From positions 124,001 to 188,000 of the forward strand of contig NZ_LZTB01000118.1 of NCBI RefSeq assembly GCF_001665685.1: a stretch of DNA of 64,000 nucleotides. The letters are read 5' to 3'. The translations under genes and the position numbers were made by a program. Source of the DNA: Mycobacterium sp. 852013-50091_SCH5140682 (lineage in GTDB: Bacteria > Actinomycetota > Actinomycetes > Mycobacteriales > Mycobacteriaceae). The number at the start of each line of letters is the position of its first letter. Position 1 is the first letter of the stretch. Positions 8,729 through 16,987 of this stretch are shown here, piece after piece. The notes under the pieces were generated by a model that saw only the letters and a program-made list of their open reading frames with translations, did not search any database and had not been told where the DNA came from.

Positions 8729-9068
8729 GGTCTTCCTCTCGCGTCTTCCTGCGGTGTGGTCACGTTGCTGAACCGCTCGTCCGGCCCGGACTGCAACCGA
8801 ACCACCTGGATGGCGGGCAATTGCGGTCCTCGTAGCTCCGAGCCGACCTACGACGCGGCCATAGACGGCGAGCCCGAGCACCTGTGTAGAAGATCACGAA
8901 TGTTCGATGAAATCCACCACCAATTGCACCGCTCGCCCTTCGATCTGTGTCTGACATGCCGACGGCGGACACGAAACAGCCGCAGCGGCGGGTGAATAAC
9001 TTTGGTCGGCTCGATCTTTGGCCACCTGCGCAGAGAGCGGCGACGACGCCCCGAAATCCCCTACGAAC
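8729..9068. other. Intergenic region, no gene seen
   Basis: The 340 bases upstream of the LGFP lipoprotein gene and after the stop of the solute-binding-protein gene. Open frames here lack ribosome-binding sites and family resemblance. It must hold the lipoprotein promoter, but I see no clear operator. Confidence 0.4.
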
Positions 9069-9926
9069 TCACGGTCCGGTCACCGCGCCAAAGTACTTCT
9101 GGCTCAGCGCAGCATACGTTCCGTCGTTCAGTGTGATGTTCAGCCACTGGTTGATCCACTGCTGCAGGTCTGTCGCGGGGTGAGTGATGAGATAGGCCTT
9201 TTGCGAGAACGTGAACGGGCGATCCAGACTCACGCCGCAGAGCTGAGGATTCTGCCTTGCCTGCCAACGGATCTCACTGGTGTCTGTGATCATGGCGTCG
9301 GCAACACCGCTGACGATTTGCGAGAAAATGGTGTTGTTGTCCGGATAGTTCACCACTAGAGCGTTGTGCAGATGATCTTTGGCGAATTCGGCATTGGTGC
9401 CTCCGGGGTTGACCACCACGCGAACACCCGGCCGGTCAATCTCGGACAGGGTCTGCAACTTCGAACTGTCAGCACATCGAACGATGGCCGCTTTCCCATC
9501 ACGCAGGTACGGAGAGCTGTAGAGGGCTTGCTCAGCGCGCTTCAGCGTGATGCTGATTCCCCCCATGGCCACATCGCACTTGTTGTTCAGATCGTCGACC
9601 AGGTTTGCCCACGTGGTCGGCACCATGTCTACTCGGACTCCGAGTCGACCGGCCATATCGTTGGCCATATCGATGTCGAGGCCGCTCCAACTGCCTTGGG
9701 GATCACGGTAGGTGAATGGGCGGTAGTCACCCGTACTGCACACGCGAACCGTGCCGCGCTGCAGCACTTGGGACAAGCCGCCGGGCGCCGGCGTGGCTGT
9801 GGGCGACGTCGTCGTACTCGATGCACATCCCGCGGTCAGCACCAGCATGCCGACCAGTGCGACCATCTTGACCACCCGCATTACGGTGACCGGCCCTCTC
9901 ACTCGGGACGCGAAGGCGCCTTTCAT
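9069..9926 (-). CDS. Family 3 extracellular solute-binding lipoprotein
   Basis: A 285-residue substrate-binding protein of the amino-acid/organic-acid family (SBP_bac_3). Signal peptide with lipobox LTAGC near residue 35. The mature part starts with LQRGTVRVCSTGDYRPF and has the family's two-lobe pattern, including SGLDIDMANDMAGRLG and GISITLKRAEQALYS. It also resembles secreted cyclohexadienyl dehydratases (PheC), which share the fold, so an enzyme is possible. No ABC permease or ATPase lies beside it. It is divergent from the 62-aa gene at 10100, and a bipartite regulatory element (9964-10018) lies between them. The start could instead be the internal ATG at 9881. Confidence 0.8.
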   Translation of the reverse strand: MKGAFASRVRGPVTVMRVVKMVALVGMLVLTAGCASSTTTSPTATPAPGGLSQVLQRGTVRVCSTGDYRPFTYRDPQGSWSGLDIDMANDMAGRLGVRVDMVPTTWANLVDDLNNKCDVAMGGISITLKRAEQALYSSPYLRDGKAAIVRCADSSKLQTLSEIDRPGVRVVVNPGGTNAEFAKDHLHNALVVNYPDNNTIFSQIVSGVADAMITDTSEIRWQARQNPQLCGVSLDRPFTFSQKAYLITHPATDLQQWINQWLNITLNDGTYAALSQKYFGAVTGP

Positions 9927-9963
9927 CGTTCGCTCACTCAAACTACAGGGCAACCAGCGACGC

Positions 9964-10018
9964 TGAGCACAATGCGCACAAGCAGAAGATCGCGCACTGT
10001 GCGGCTTGTGCACGCAAG
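9964..10018 (+). promoter_or_regulatory. Bipartite regulatory element, copy A
   Basis: Distal box TGAGCACAATGCGCACAAGC at 9964-9983 and, 41 bases further on, CTTGTGCACGCAAG at 10005-10018. A GATAGT -10-like hexamer begins at 10043, 31.5 bases from the dyad centre, and the 62-aa gene starts at 10100. The same arrangement recurs at about 19.5, 36.5 and 38.4 kb. The dyad is slightly degenerate in this copy. The spacing fits an activator bound next to RNA polymerase; the protein that binds is not known. Confidence 0.7.
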
Positions 10019-10099
10019 CGAGCCGCGACCAGCGCACCGGGTGATAGTTGCTGCGCGCCGAAAGATTCGGTGCGCAACGACAAGTCAAGGAGCACAGAC

Positions 10100-10288
10100 A
10101 TGAACAAATACACGCTGGTCTCTCGGATCGCTGGGTTCTTCCGCACCGGATACCCGACGGACGCACCCCGGCTGGGTCATGTGGCATTGATTGCGATGTG
10201 CCCCGCGGCCGCCAGTGTCGTGCACTCCACCGAGACGAGCCGAAACAGGCTCGGGTGGGCCACTTTCGCGACCACCGTCTCCTCGTGA
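10100..10288 (+). CDS. Small protein of unknown function, paralogue of the one at 19669
   Basis: A 62-residue protein with a good AAGGAG site before the ATG. Residues 1-37 are close to the 52-aa protein at 19669: both have the N-terminal pattern MN-YT--SR, then GYP(T/A)DAPRLGHVAL and AMCPAA. The tails differ. The shared block is reminiscent of the N-terminus of mycobacterial DUF3349 proteins, but the rest of that domain is missing, so this may be a truncated or specialised relative. There is no signal peptide or TM segment. It is 28 bases upstream of the PaaK-like gene and controlled by element copy A, so it may be co-transcribed with that enzyme. Confidence 0.6.
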   Translation: MNKYTLVSRIAGFFRTGYPTDAPRLGHVALIAMCPAAASVVHSTETSRNRLGWATFATTVSS

Positions 10289-10316
10289 CACACTCAATTC
10301 AGATATAGGAGCCGCC

Positions 10317-11663
10317 ATGGACCGGGCAGGGTACGAACGCCTACGCTCCGCACATCTCAGCGCCGTTCAATCGGCACTCGACGATCACATCGGCCGCCTC
10401 GACTGGTCGGCTGATCGACTCCGTCGCCACCGCGACCAGGCCCTGCGATCGCTGCTCGGCTACGCACGGGAACGCTCGCCGTTCTACGCCGGGCGGCTAC
10501 GCAGGCTCGACCTCGATACCGTGACCGCCGCCGATCTGGCATCGGTGCCGGCACTGACGAAGGCGGAGGCACAAGCCGAGTGGGACGCTATCGTCACCAC
10601 GCCGCGTCTCAATCGTGCTCAAGCAGAACATGTTCTGAGTGACCAGGGCTGGTTCTCCTACACCTCTGGCGACCAGCAGGTGTTCAGTTCTGGCGGCTCA
10701 AGCGGGGTGCGCGGGGTGTACGTGTGGGACTGGCAGTTCTTCGTCACCACCGCATGCCTAGCCTGGCGCATTCAGGCCCGCGACGAGCGCCGACAAGGAC
10801 CGGTGCCGAATGCGCGACTGGCTGTGCTCAGCGCAGGACTGCCACCTCATGCCAGCACGCCGCTGTTCGACGTGCCCACCGCCGCCAACATGCAGACTGT
10901 CGTCATCGAGGCCGGCGCACCGTTCGACGAGGTACTTTCCGCCGTCGAACGGTACGCGCCGACGCATCTGGTGGGGTACGCCAGCGTCATCGGCCGGTTG
11001 GCGCGCGCCTCGCTGGCGGGTGACCTGCACATCCGCCCTGTCCGGGTGAGCACCAATTCCGAACCACTGCCTGCGGCGGACCGCGACGCGATCGTCGCCG
11101 CCTGGCACGCTCCCCTTCACAACCTTTGGGGCTCAACGGAAATCGGTGTGCAGGCGGTCGGCTGCTCGCAGGGACCCGGACTGCACGTGTGCGAGGACGA
11201 GGTGATCCTCGAAAGGGTCGACGGACGGACACTTGCGACCTGCCTGTCCAACCGCACGTTCCCCTTCATCCGCTACGACCTCGGCGACGAGATCACGATG
11301 ACGTCCGAGCCGTGCGCATGCGGCATGGCCTACACACGCGTCGCCGACATCAGCGGCCGCCGGGACGACGACTTCGCGTACGGCCCACATACGGTGCCTG
11401 CCAGCGCCTTTCGACATGTCCTCGGTACCGACCCCCGCATCGTCGAATACCAGGTGGTGCAGACCGAGAGCGGCGCCGACATCCTCGTGGTGGCCCGTGC
11501 CGGCGTGACGGACCTGTCCCCCGCGCTGGCCAAGGCGATGCAGCGTTTCGGCGTCACCATGCCGACGGTTCGGATCCGCGAGGTCGAGCGACTCGAGCGC
11601 AGCGAAGGCAGCGGCAAGCTCAGGCGCTTCGTGCCACTGCCAAGGCCGCAATCGCCGGTCTGA
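10317..11663 (+). CDS. PaaK/F390-synthetase-like CoA ligase or adenylating enzyme
   Basis: A 448-residue protein of the phenylacetate-CoA ligase family. The P-loop-like adenylation motif FSSGGSSGVRG lies near residue 125, the NLWGSTEIG motif (equivalent to the aryl-CoA ligase A5 region) near residue 270, and YDLGD near residue 320. Two cysteines (CACGMAY) resemble the zinc-binding site of the family. Members activate aryl or other acids with ATP to CoA esters; the acid here is unknown. An AGGAG site precedes ATG 10317. It follows the 62-aa gene by 28 bases and is probably driven by element copy A. A hairpin ends the unit. Confidence 0.8.
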   Translation: MDRAGYERLRSAHLSAVQSALDDHIGRLDWSADRLRRHRDQALRSLLGYARERSPFYAGRLRRLDLDTVTAADLASVPALTKAEAQAEWDAIVTTPRLNRAQAEHVLSDQGWFSYTSGDQQVFSSGGSSGVRGVYVWDWQFFVTTACLAWRIQARDERRQGPVPNARLAVLSAGLPPHASTPLFDVPTAANMQTVVIEAGAPFDEVLSAVERYAPTHLVGYASVIGRLARASLAGDLHIRPVRVSTNSEPLPAADRDAIVAAWHAPLHNLWGSTEIGVQAVGCSQGPGLHVCEDEVILERVDGRTLATCLSNRTFPFIRYDLGDEITMTSEPCACGMAYTRVADISGRRDDDFAYGPHTVPASAFRHVLGTDPRIVEYQVVQTESGADILVVARAGVTDLSPALAKAMQRFGVTMPTVRIREVERLERSEGSGKLRRFVPLPRPQSPV

Positions 11664-11684
11664 CGGTCGTGGTCAGGTCAGACC
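11657..11684. terminator. Bidirectional terminator hairpin
   Basis: GGTCTGAC and GTCAGACC form a perfect 8-bp stem with a 12-base loop. It covers the stops of the two convergent genes (11663 plus, 11678 minus), so it can serve both. Confidence 0.7.
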
Positions 11685-12334
11685 CGAAGATCGGCCCCAA
11701 CTTCATGGGCACCGACATCAGCAGGCACAGCACGGCGGGCACTGCGCTGGGCGAGCGCTACCGATAGCGCCGTCGCGAGTACCAACACCACGAGCGCCCC
11801 GAGACCCACCGGAACGGACGTCGTCCACACGCCGTTGAGCAGCAGAAGCGCCGGGATCGTGCACGTCGGGATACCCAGCAGAATCACGAACCATCCGGTG
11901 AAATGCCCCAGGTCAACCCGCCCCGCCCTGGTCACACCGAGCCCCAGCATCACGAAGAACAACGTCCATATGACGGCCCAGGTCGCCCAGATGACGGCGA
12001 ACACCGGGTCTGTGCCGACGCTCTTGACCGCAAGGAAAGTCACCACCACCGCGACGAACGAGCAGTACCAACCGAATCCCCGCGCATCGATGTCGAAGAG
12101 CTGGATGAACCCGAACCACAGGTAGGTGAACCCGAACAGATAACTCGGCCAGGCCGCGTTGATGACGGCAAGATCGCCGCCCGACTGCGCCAGTACCAGC
12201 GTCGGCACCACGATCTGAGCGGATCCGACGAATATATTCAGCGGCGCGGCGCCGCGCCCGTCGACGGCTCCGATGGCCACCAACCCGTTGACGAGCAGCA
12301 CTACCCCGACGAATAGCAGTCCGACATTTCCCAT
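11678..12334 (-). CDS. AmiS/UreI-family urea/amide channel
   Basis: A 218-residue integral membrane protein with six to seven hydrophobic helices. It starts MGNVGLLFVGVVLLVNG, and contains the family pattern WPSYLFGFTYLWFG near residue 65 and a conserved GWYCSF segment. AmiS/UreI proteins are proton-gated or constitutive channels that let urea or short amides into the cell. The nearby urease operon makes urea the likely substrate. ATG 12334 was chosen because its A is the last base of the stop of the 40-aa leader ORF (TGATG). Expression should follow the promoter at 12495-12541, which is a copy of the urease promoter. Confidence 0.85.
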   Translation of the reverse strand: MGNVGLLFVGVVLLVNGLVAIGAVDGRGAAPLNIFVGSAQIVVPTLVLAQSGGDLAVINAAWPSYLFGFTYLWFGFIQLFDIDARGFGWYCSFVAVVVTFLAVKSVGTDPVFAVIWATWAVIWTLFFVMLGLGVTRAGRVDLGHFTGWFVILLGIPTCTIPALLLLNGVWTTSVPVGLGALVVLVLATALSVALAQRSARRAVPADVGAHEVGADLRV

Positions 12335-12456
12335 CAGCGGCCGTTCCGATCCACGGACGGACCGCACTGGCTGATGGATCCGAAAGCAGCTGGGCGCAAG
12401 TGGCTTTCATGCAGTGACGCGATCGCATTCGGGCGGTGCCGGGTGAAGTTCAACAT
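12334..12456 (-). CDS. 40-aa leader ORF coupled to the urea channel gene
   Basis: The short ORF begins MLNFTRHRPNAI and ends at a stop that overlaps the channel start as TGATG. A second leader with the start MPKLTRHRRSAL precedes ureAB. Upstream DNA, start and the TRHR block are conserved between the two with a synonymous CGG/CGA change, while the tails are unrelated. This suggests translation of the N-terminal part matters, either for coupling or as a ribosome-sensing leader. It is too short and basic to be an obvious enzyme. Expression of the peptide itself is unproven. Confidence 0.6.
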   Translation of the reverse strand: MLNFTRHRPNAIASLHESHLRPAAFGSISQCGPSVDRNGR

Positions 12457-12494
12457 GTGTCGTGACCCCTGTCGTGTGACGGCGAGTTCTCGAC

Positions 12495-12541
12495 AGCGTA
12501 GAAACGGCCGCATTGTCGCGGCTATGGGAGGAATCTCCCAT
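12495..12541 (-). promoter_or_regulatory. Urea-channel promoter with LuxR-type operator
   Basis: Read on the minus strand: dyad ATGGGAG-ATTC-CTCCCAT (12541-12524), then a TACGCT -10 at 12500-12495. The dyad centre is 32.5 bases before the -10, so about -44, a normal activator position. The region starts 6 bases after the luxR stop. The same dyad, -10 and spacing occur ahead of ureAB at 13740-13786. Confidence 0.75.
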
Positions 12542-12547
12542 TTGATT

Positions 12548-13543
12548 TCACCCGGTCGCCACGCCATGGGTGTCGAGGTCGCGCAGCATTCTGCCGGATA
12601 GCAGCCCCCACGACATGGCCTGCGACACGCAGGACGCCCGGTTGCTGGCGCCGAGTTTGGCAGTCGCACTCTCCAGATGGTGTCCCGCCGTGCGGACGCT
12701 GATGAACAGCTGCGTCGCGATCTGATTGTTGGTCAGGCCCCGGGCGGCAAGGGTGAGGGCGTCGAGTTCGCGGGGGGTGATCCCAAACGGCAGTGCGGCA
12801 CGGGTGATCAACATGACGGCGTGCAGGCTGTCCTGCCGGAACCGCGGCGCCGTTCCGATGTGCCGCACATGCAGCCAGCCCGTTCCGTCATGCCAACGCG
12901 TCGTGGTGCCCCCCACCGTGGCCGACGCCATCTCACCGACAAGCGCCTCATCGATGGGCGAATCCCACTGGCCGCCCAGCCGCAGCAGGTGCGCACGGCC
13001 CGTCCGGTCAACCGCCCAGGCCTGAGCTTCCGGCCCCATCAGTTCGGCCACCATGCGCGGCCTCACCGAGAGGTCGAGGTGTTCAGCCATCTGCAGGCGC
13101 AGCGTGTTGATCTCGTCCACGTCGTTATCGCTGGGATAACGCGGATCGTCGCAGTTGACGTGGATGGTGCCGGCGTAATTGCCGTCAGCGGTCACCAACC
13201 GTGCCGACAGCCCCTCGTCGAACCCAGCCGGCGCGAAGACTCCCGTCACCGAGTACGTAGTCCGGTAGGCCGGAAAATCGCGCCACCGGAGCGCCCCAAG
13301 ACTGCGCCTGCGCATCGCGTCGAACAGCGGATCGTGGTCGACAAACCAGGTGTTGAAGTGATCCATCACCTCATTCGGATAGCCGTGGTTTGCGATGGAG
13401 AGATGCCGACGCTGAATCGGGTCCCACAGGCAGATCGCCGACGCCGACGATGCCACCCGCTTACCGAGGGCGTCCAGCACCTCGCTTGCCCGGTTCTCCA
13501 TGTTGGTGTCACTGTCCAGCATCGCGGCGTAGGTGCTTGCCAT
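12548..13543 (-). CDS. LuxR-type regulator of the urea genes
   Basis: A 331-residue regulator. The first 230 residues form a sensor region of unknown ligand. The C-terminal LuxR/GerE helix-turn-helix (LTPRELDALTLAARG-like start, GLTNNQIATQLFISVRTAGHH) lies around residues 258-315. ATG 13543 was chosen over a GTG at 13570 because a GGAAGGGA site lies between them. The gene is flanked by the two copies of the ATGGGAG-N4-CTCCCAT promoter, one driving the urea channel on its 3' side and one driving urease on its 5' side. It is therefore the prime candidate to bind both. It is named here from domain and context only. Confidence 0.8.
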   Translation of the reverse strand: MASTYAAMLDSDTNMENRASEVLDALGKRVASSASAICLWDPIQRRHLSIANHGYPNEVMDHFNTWFVDHDPLFDAMRRRSLGALRWRDFPAYRTTYSVTGVFAPAGFDEGLSARLVTADGNYAGTIHVNCDDPRYPSDNDVDEINTLRLQMAEHLDLSVRPRMVAELMGPEAQAWAVDRTGRAHLLRLGGQWDSPIDEALVGEMASATVGGTTTRWHDGTGWLHVRHIGTAPRFRQDSLHAVMLITRAALPFGITPRELDALTLAARGLTNNQIATQLFISVRTAGHHLESATAKLGASNRASCVSQAMSWGLLSGRMLRDLDTHGVATG

Positions 13544-13630
13544 CGCCAGAAGTCCCTTCCTGCAGTTCACCCGAACTGGTCCGCCCTACGTGTCACGGAC
13601 CGCGGCTCCGCGGATTGTATTCGTCGAGCT

Positions 13631-13651
13631 GTGAATTTGTGCTGCATTCAC
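13631..13651. promoter_or_regulatory. Dyad upstream of the LuxR gene
   Basis: GTGAAT-N9-ATTCAC lies 88-108 bases upstream of the luxR start in an AT-richer stretch. It does not match the ATGGGAG operator, so another regulator may act on luxR. Function is inferred from symmetry only. Confidence 0.3.
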
Positions 13652-13726
13652 GGAATTCGTTCGGTATTTGCCGGTTCTCCCGCCGCGGAACGCCGTCACC
13701 GTCGAAACCATAATTGGCAGCGCATG

Positions 13727-13740
13727 TTTGGTGCACCAAA
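13727..13740. promoter_or_regulatory. TTTGGTGCACCAAA palindrome at the urease promoter
   Basis: A perfect 14-bp palindrome abuts the upstream edge of the ATGGGAG operator (shared A at 13740). It is absent from the urea-channel promoter copy, so it would add urease-specific control. It does not look like a GlnR box. The binding protein is unknown. Confidence 0.45.
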
Positions 13741-13786
13741 TGGGAGATTCCTCCCATAGCCGGGGTGCCGCGGCCGTTTCTACGCT
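13740..13786 (+). promoter_or_regulatory. Urease promoter with LuxR-type operator
   Basis: The dyad ATGGGAG-ATTC-CTCCCAT at 13740-13757 is followed by TACGCT at 13781-13786, with the same 32.5-base centre-to--10 distance as the urea-channel copy. Similarity between the two copies continues through the 5' UTR (GTCACACGACAGG) into the leader ORF. Confidence 0.75.
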
Positions 13787-13824
13787 GGCGAGAACTCACC
13801 GTCACACGACAGGGACCACGACAC

Positions 13825-13938
13825 ATGCCTAAGCTCACCCGACACCGCCGTAGCGCGCTGACCTTCGAGCCGCTCCCACCGGTACCTGCGCACCTATCGT
13901 CCAGCCACCGGATCGACGGGCTCACATCATGCATCTGA
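13825..13938 (+). CDS. 37-aa leader ORF overlapping ureAB
   Basis: It begins MPKLTRHRRSALTF and ends at 13938, 10 bases inside ureAB, which starts at 13929 in another frame. The N-terminal block matches the leader of the urea channel gene. The overlap means ribosomes ending here could reinitiate on ureAB. Whether the peptide is made or acts is not known. Confidence 0.6.
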   Translation: MPKLTRHRRSALTFEPLPPVPAHLSSSHRIDGLTSCI

Positions 13939-14630
13939 CACCCAAGGACGAAGATCGGCTCCTGCTCTTTCTGGCCGCTGAACTGGCCCGTAAGCGGCGG
14001 GCGGCCGGCCTGGCGCTGACCTACGCCGAGGCGCGGGCACTGATCGCGGATGAGGTCGCCGAGTCGGCACGAGCCGGCGGCACCGTCGCCGAGGCCGCTG
14101 CCCACGGCGCCAGCCTACTGACCGACGACGACGTGCTGCCCGGCGTGCGCACGCTCCTTGGCTCGGTCCAGGTAGAGGCGTTCTTCGAAGACGGACAGAA
14201 GCTGGTCACCGTGCACGATGCGATCACGCCGGGCACCCGGAGCGCAGCCGAGCTCGCCGTCATTCCCGGTGAGATCCTCACCGCTGAAGGCGATCTGGAG
14301 CTCAACGCAGGCAGGCAGACCGCGACGGTGACGGTGGAGAACACCGGCGACCGGCCGATCCAGGTCGGCTCGCATTTCCACTTCTTCGAAGCCAACCGGG
14401 CACTGCGTTTCAACCGGAGCGCGGCCTTCGGGATGCGTCTCGACATCCCGTCGGGTACCGCGGTTCGATTCGAACCCGGTGAGGCTCAAGATGTTTCGTT
14501 GACAGCGTACGCCGGCGAACAAGTCGTCATCGGACAGAACGATATGACCAACGGCCCGACCAAATCCGAACCGAGTGGAGAGCTCATGAGCAACCTGCAC
14601 CACCACGGCTTCCTCGATTCGGAGGCCTGA
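13929..14630 (+). CDS. ureAB: Urease gamma-beta fusion subunit
   Basis: A 233-residue fusion of the urease gamma subunit (residues 1-100, MHLTPKDEDRLLLFLAAELA and GVRTLLGSVQVEAFF) and the beta subunit (about residues 110-233, IPGEIL, VENTGDRPIQVGSHFHFFEAN and the GMRLDIPSGTAVRFEPGE block). Such fusions occur in several actinobacteria and Helicobacter. With UreC it forms the nickel enzyme that hydrolyses urea to ammonia and carbon dioxide in the cytoplasm. It is the first structural gene of the operon, overlapping a leader ORF, and ends one base before the ureC start. Confidence 0.95.
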   Translation: MHLTPKDEDRLLLFLAAELARKRRAAGLALTYAEARALIADEVAESARAGGTVAEAAAHGASLLTDDDVLPGVRTLLGSVQVEAFFEDGQKLVTVHDAITPGTRSAAELAVIPGEILTAEGDLELNAGRQTATVTVENTGDRPIQVGSHFHFFEANRALRFNRSAAFGMRLDIPSGTAVRFEPGEAQDVSLTAYAGEQVVIGQNDMTNGPTKSEPSGELMSNLHHHGFLDSEA

Positions 14631-14631
14631 G

Positions 14632-16353
14632 ATGACGCACCGAATCAGCCGACAGCGCTACGCCGAACTGTACGGACCCACGGTCGGCGATCGGGTCCGA
14701 TTGGCCGACACCGAGTTGTTGGCCAAGGTCGAGGCCGACGCAACGGTATACGGCGACGAGGCGGTCTTCGGCGGCGGCAAGACGATGCGCGAAGGCATGG
14801 CCGTGCACGGTGATATGACCAACGACGAGGGCGCGCTGGATTTCGTCATCACCAACGCACTCATCATCGATGCCGTGCTGGGTATCCGCAAGGCCGACAT
14901 CGGGATTCGTAACGGCCGCATCGCCGGGATCGGCAAGGCGGGCAACCCACGCACCATGGCAGGCGTCGACCCCGAACTGGTCATCGGCGCAGGCACCGAC
15001 ATCCGTTCCGGCGAGGGCATGATCGCCACTGCCGGCGCAATCGACGTTCACGTGCACTTCGACAGCGCCGGACTGGTCGAAGAAGCCATCTCCAGCGGTA
15101 TCACCACGATGATCGGTGGCGGACTCGGGCCCGTGACGGTCGGTATCACCTCGTCAGGACCGACCAACCTGGCCCGGATGTTGAAAGCGGCCGAGGCCTT
15201 CCCGATGAATTTCGGATTCCTCGGAAACGGCAGCGCGTCGAGCACCGCACCCCTGATCGAACAGGGGCTCGCCGGCGCCATCGGCTACAAGATCCACGAG
15301 GACTGGGGCGCAACGCCCGCGGCGATCCGCGCTTCCTTGGACGCGGGCGACGAATTGGACCTGCAAGTGCAGATCCACTCCGACACCCTCAACGAGGCGG
15401 GGTTCTTCGAGGACACCATGGCCGCCATCGGCGGCAGGCCCATCCACACCTACCATGCCGAGGGTGCAGGCGGTGGGCACGCACCCGACATCATGCGTGT
15501 GGTCGGCGAATCATACTGCCTGCCGTCGTCGACCAATCCGACAAACCCCTACACCCTCAACACTTTCGACGAGCATTTGGACATGGTGATGGTGTGCCAC
15601 CATCTCAACCCGCGCATCCGCGAGGATGTGGCATTCGCGGAGTCGCGGATCCGCCGCGAGACAATCGCGGCCGAGGACGTCCTGCACGATCTGGGCGCCA
15701 TATCGGCTATGGGCTCGGATTCCCAGGGCATGGGGCGGATCGGTGAGAGCATCGCGCGGACATGGCAACTGGCATCGCACATGCGGGCCACCCGTGGGCC
15801 GCTCCCCGAGGATGTGACCAGCGGTACGCCTGCCGACAACGCCCGGATTCTCCGCTACATCGCGAAGCTGACCATCAACCCGGCCATTCTCTTCGGTATC
15901 GACCACGAGGTCGGCTCCCTGGAACCCGGCAAGCTTGCCGACATCGTGTTGTGGGAGCCGAAGTTCTTCGGTATCCGCCCCGAGGTCGTGTTCAAGGGTG
16001 GATTCCCTGCCTGGTCCGTGATGGGTGAAGCCAATGCTTCTTTGATGACCTGCGAACCACTGAAATACCGACCCCAGTGGGCGGCGTATGGTCGCACCCC
16101 CGCGGACGTGTCGGTGAACTTTGTCGCCGAGGGAGCCATCGCAGGCGGGCTGGCCGGAAAGCTGGACTTGCGGACTCCCCTGGTGGCCTGTCGCGGTGCG
16201 CGGTCTCTGACGAAGGCAGATCTGCTGCACAACAATTACCTGCCCGACATCTCGATCGAGCCTGATACCTACCGCGTGATCGTCGACGGCGAATTGTGCA
16301 CCAGTACCCCGATGACAGCTGTCCCGCTGGGCCGGCGTTACACCTTGAAATAG
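14632..16353 (+). CDS. ureC: Urease alpha subunit
   Basis: The 573-residue catalytic subunit. All metal-site residues are present: His140 and His142 (DVHVHFDS), Lys220 for carbamylation (GYKIHEDWG), His249 (IHSDTLNEAG), His275 (HTYHAEGAGGGH), the flap His in VCHHLN near residue 323, and Asp363 (MGSDSQGMGR). This predicts an active nickel enzyme. Length is normal. It lies directly after ureAB and 13 bases before ureG. Confidence 0.97.
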   Translation: MTHRISRQRYAELYGPTVGDRVRLADTELLAKVEADATVYGDEAVFGGGKTMREGMAVHGDMTNDEGALDFVITNALIIDAVLGIRKADIGIRNGRIAGIGKAGNPRTMAGVDPELVIGAGTDIRSGEGMIATAGAIDVHVHFDSAGLVEEAISSGITTMIGGGLGPVTVGITSSGPTNLARMLKAAEAFPMNFGFLGNGSASSTAPLIEQGLAGAIGYKIHEDWGATPAAIRASLDAGDELDLQVQIHSDTLNEAGFFEDTMAAIGGRPIHTYHAEGAGGGHAPDIMRVVGESYCLPSSTNPTNPYTLNTFDEHLDMVMVCHHLNPRIREDVAFAESRIRRETIAAEDVLHDLGAISAMGSDSQGMGRIGESIARTWQLASHMRATRGPLPEDVTSGTPADNARILRYIAKLTINPAILFGIDHEVGSLEPGKLADIVLWEPKFFGIRPEVVFKGGFPAWSVMGEANASLMTCEPLKYRPQWAAYGRTPADVSVNFVAEGAIAGGLAGKLDLRTPLVACRGARSLTKADLLHNNYLPDISIEPDTYRVIVDGELCTSTPMTAVPLGRRYTLK

Positions 16354-16366
16354 GCTGGAAGACAAC

Positions 16367-16987
16367 ATGAGTGATGTGCTCAGGATCGGTATCGGCGGTC
16401 CAGTCGGGTCCGGGAAGACCCGACTGGTGGAGATGTTGGTTCCCGAACTCGTCCGAAAGGGTCTCAGCGTCGCGGTGATCACCAACGACCTGGTGACCGA
16501 CGAAGACGCCCAGCGCGTCCGGCGCAGCGGTGTCATCGACCCGCGCCGGGTGCGGGCCGTGGAGACCGGGGCGTGCCCGCACACCGCGATCCGGGAGGAT
16601 CCGTCGGCCAACTTGGCCGCCGCGCGGTCGCTGGCCGCCGAGTTCGAGGACCTCGACCTGATCCTCATCGAGTCGGGTGGCGACAATCTGGCCGCCACCT
16701 TCACCGCCGACCTGGTCGACTACTGGATCTTCGTGATCGACACGGCAGGCGGTGACGACATTCCGCGCAAGAAAGGCATCGGTCTGCTGCAGGCAGATCT
16801 GCTGGTGGTCAACAAGATCGACCTCGCCGACCTGGTGGGTTCCGATCTCGACGGGATGCGGCGCGACTGTAGTATCGCCCGGCCGACCAAGCCGACGGTG
16901 TTCACCGACCTGCGCTCCGGAAACGGGTTGGACAAGTTGACCGAGGTCCTGCTGCGTGACGCCATGCTCGTCCCGAGCCGCCCGTGA
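16367..16987 (+). CDS. ureG: Urease accessory GTPase
   Basis: 206 residues. The P-loop GPVGSGKT is at residues 11-18, with IESGGDNL and NKIDLAD (G4-type) later. UreG uses GTP to drive nickel delivery to the apo-urease together with UreD and UreF. The length is normal for the family. The stop overlaps the ureD GTG/ATG region by four bases. Confidence 0.95.
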   Translation: MSDVLRIGIGGPVGSGKTRLVEMLVPELVRKGLSVAVITNDLVTDEDAQRVRRSGVIDPRRVRAVETGACPHTAIREDPSANLAAARSLAAEFEDLDLILIESGGDNLAATFTADLVDYWIFVIDTAGGDDIPRKKGIGLLQADLLVVNKIDLADLVGSDLDGMRRDCSIARPTKPTVFTDLRSGNGLDKLTEVLLRDAMLVPSRP

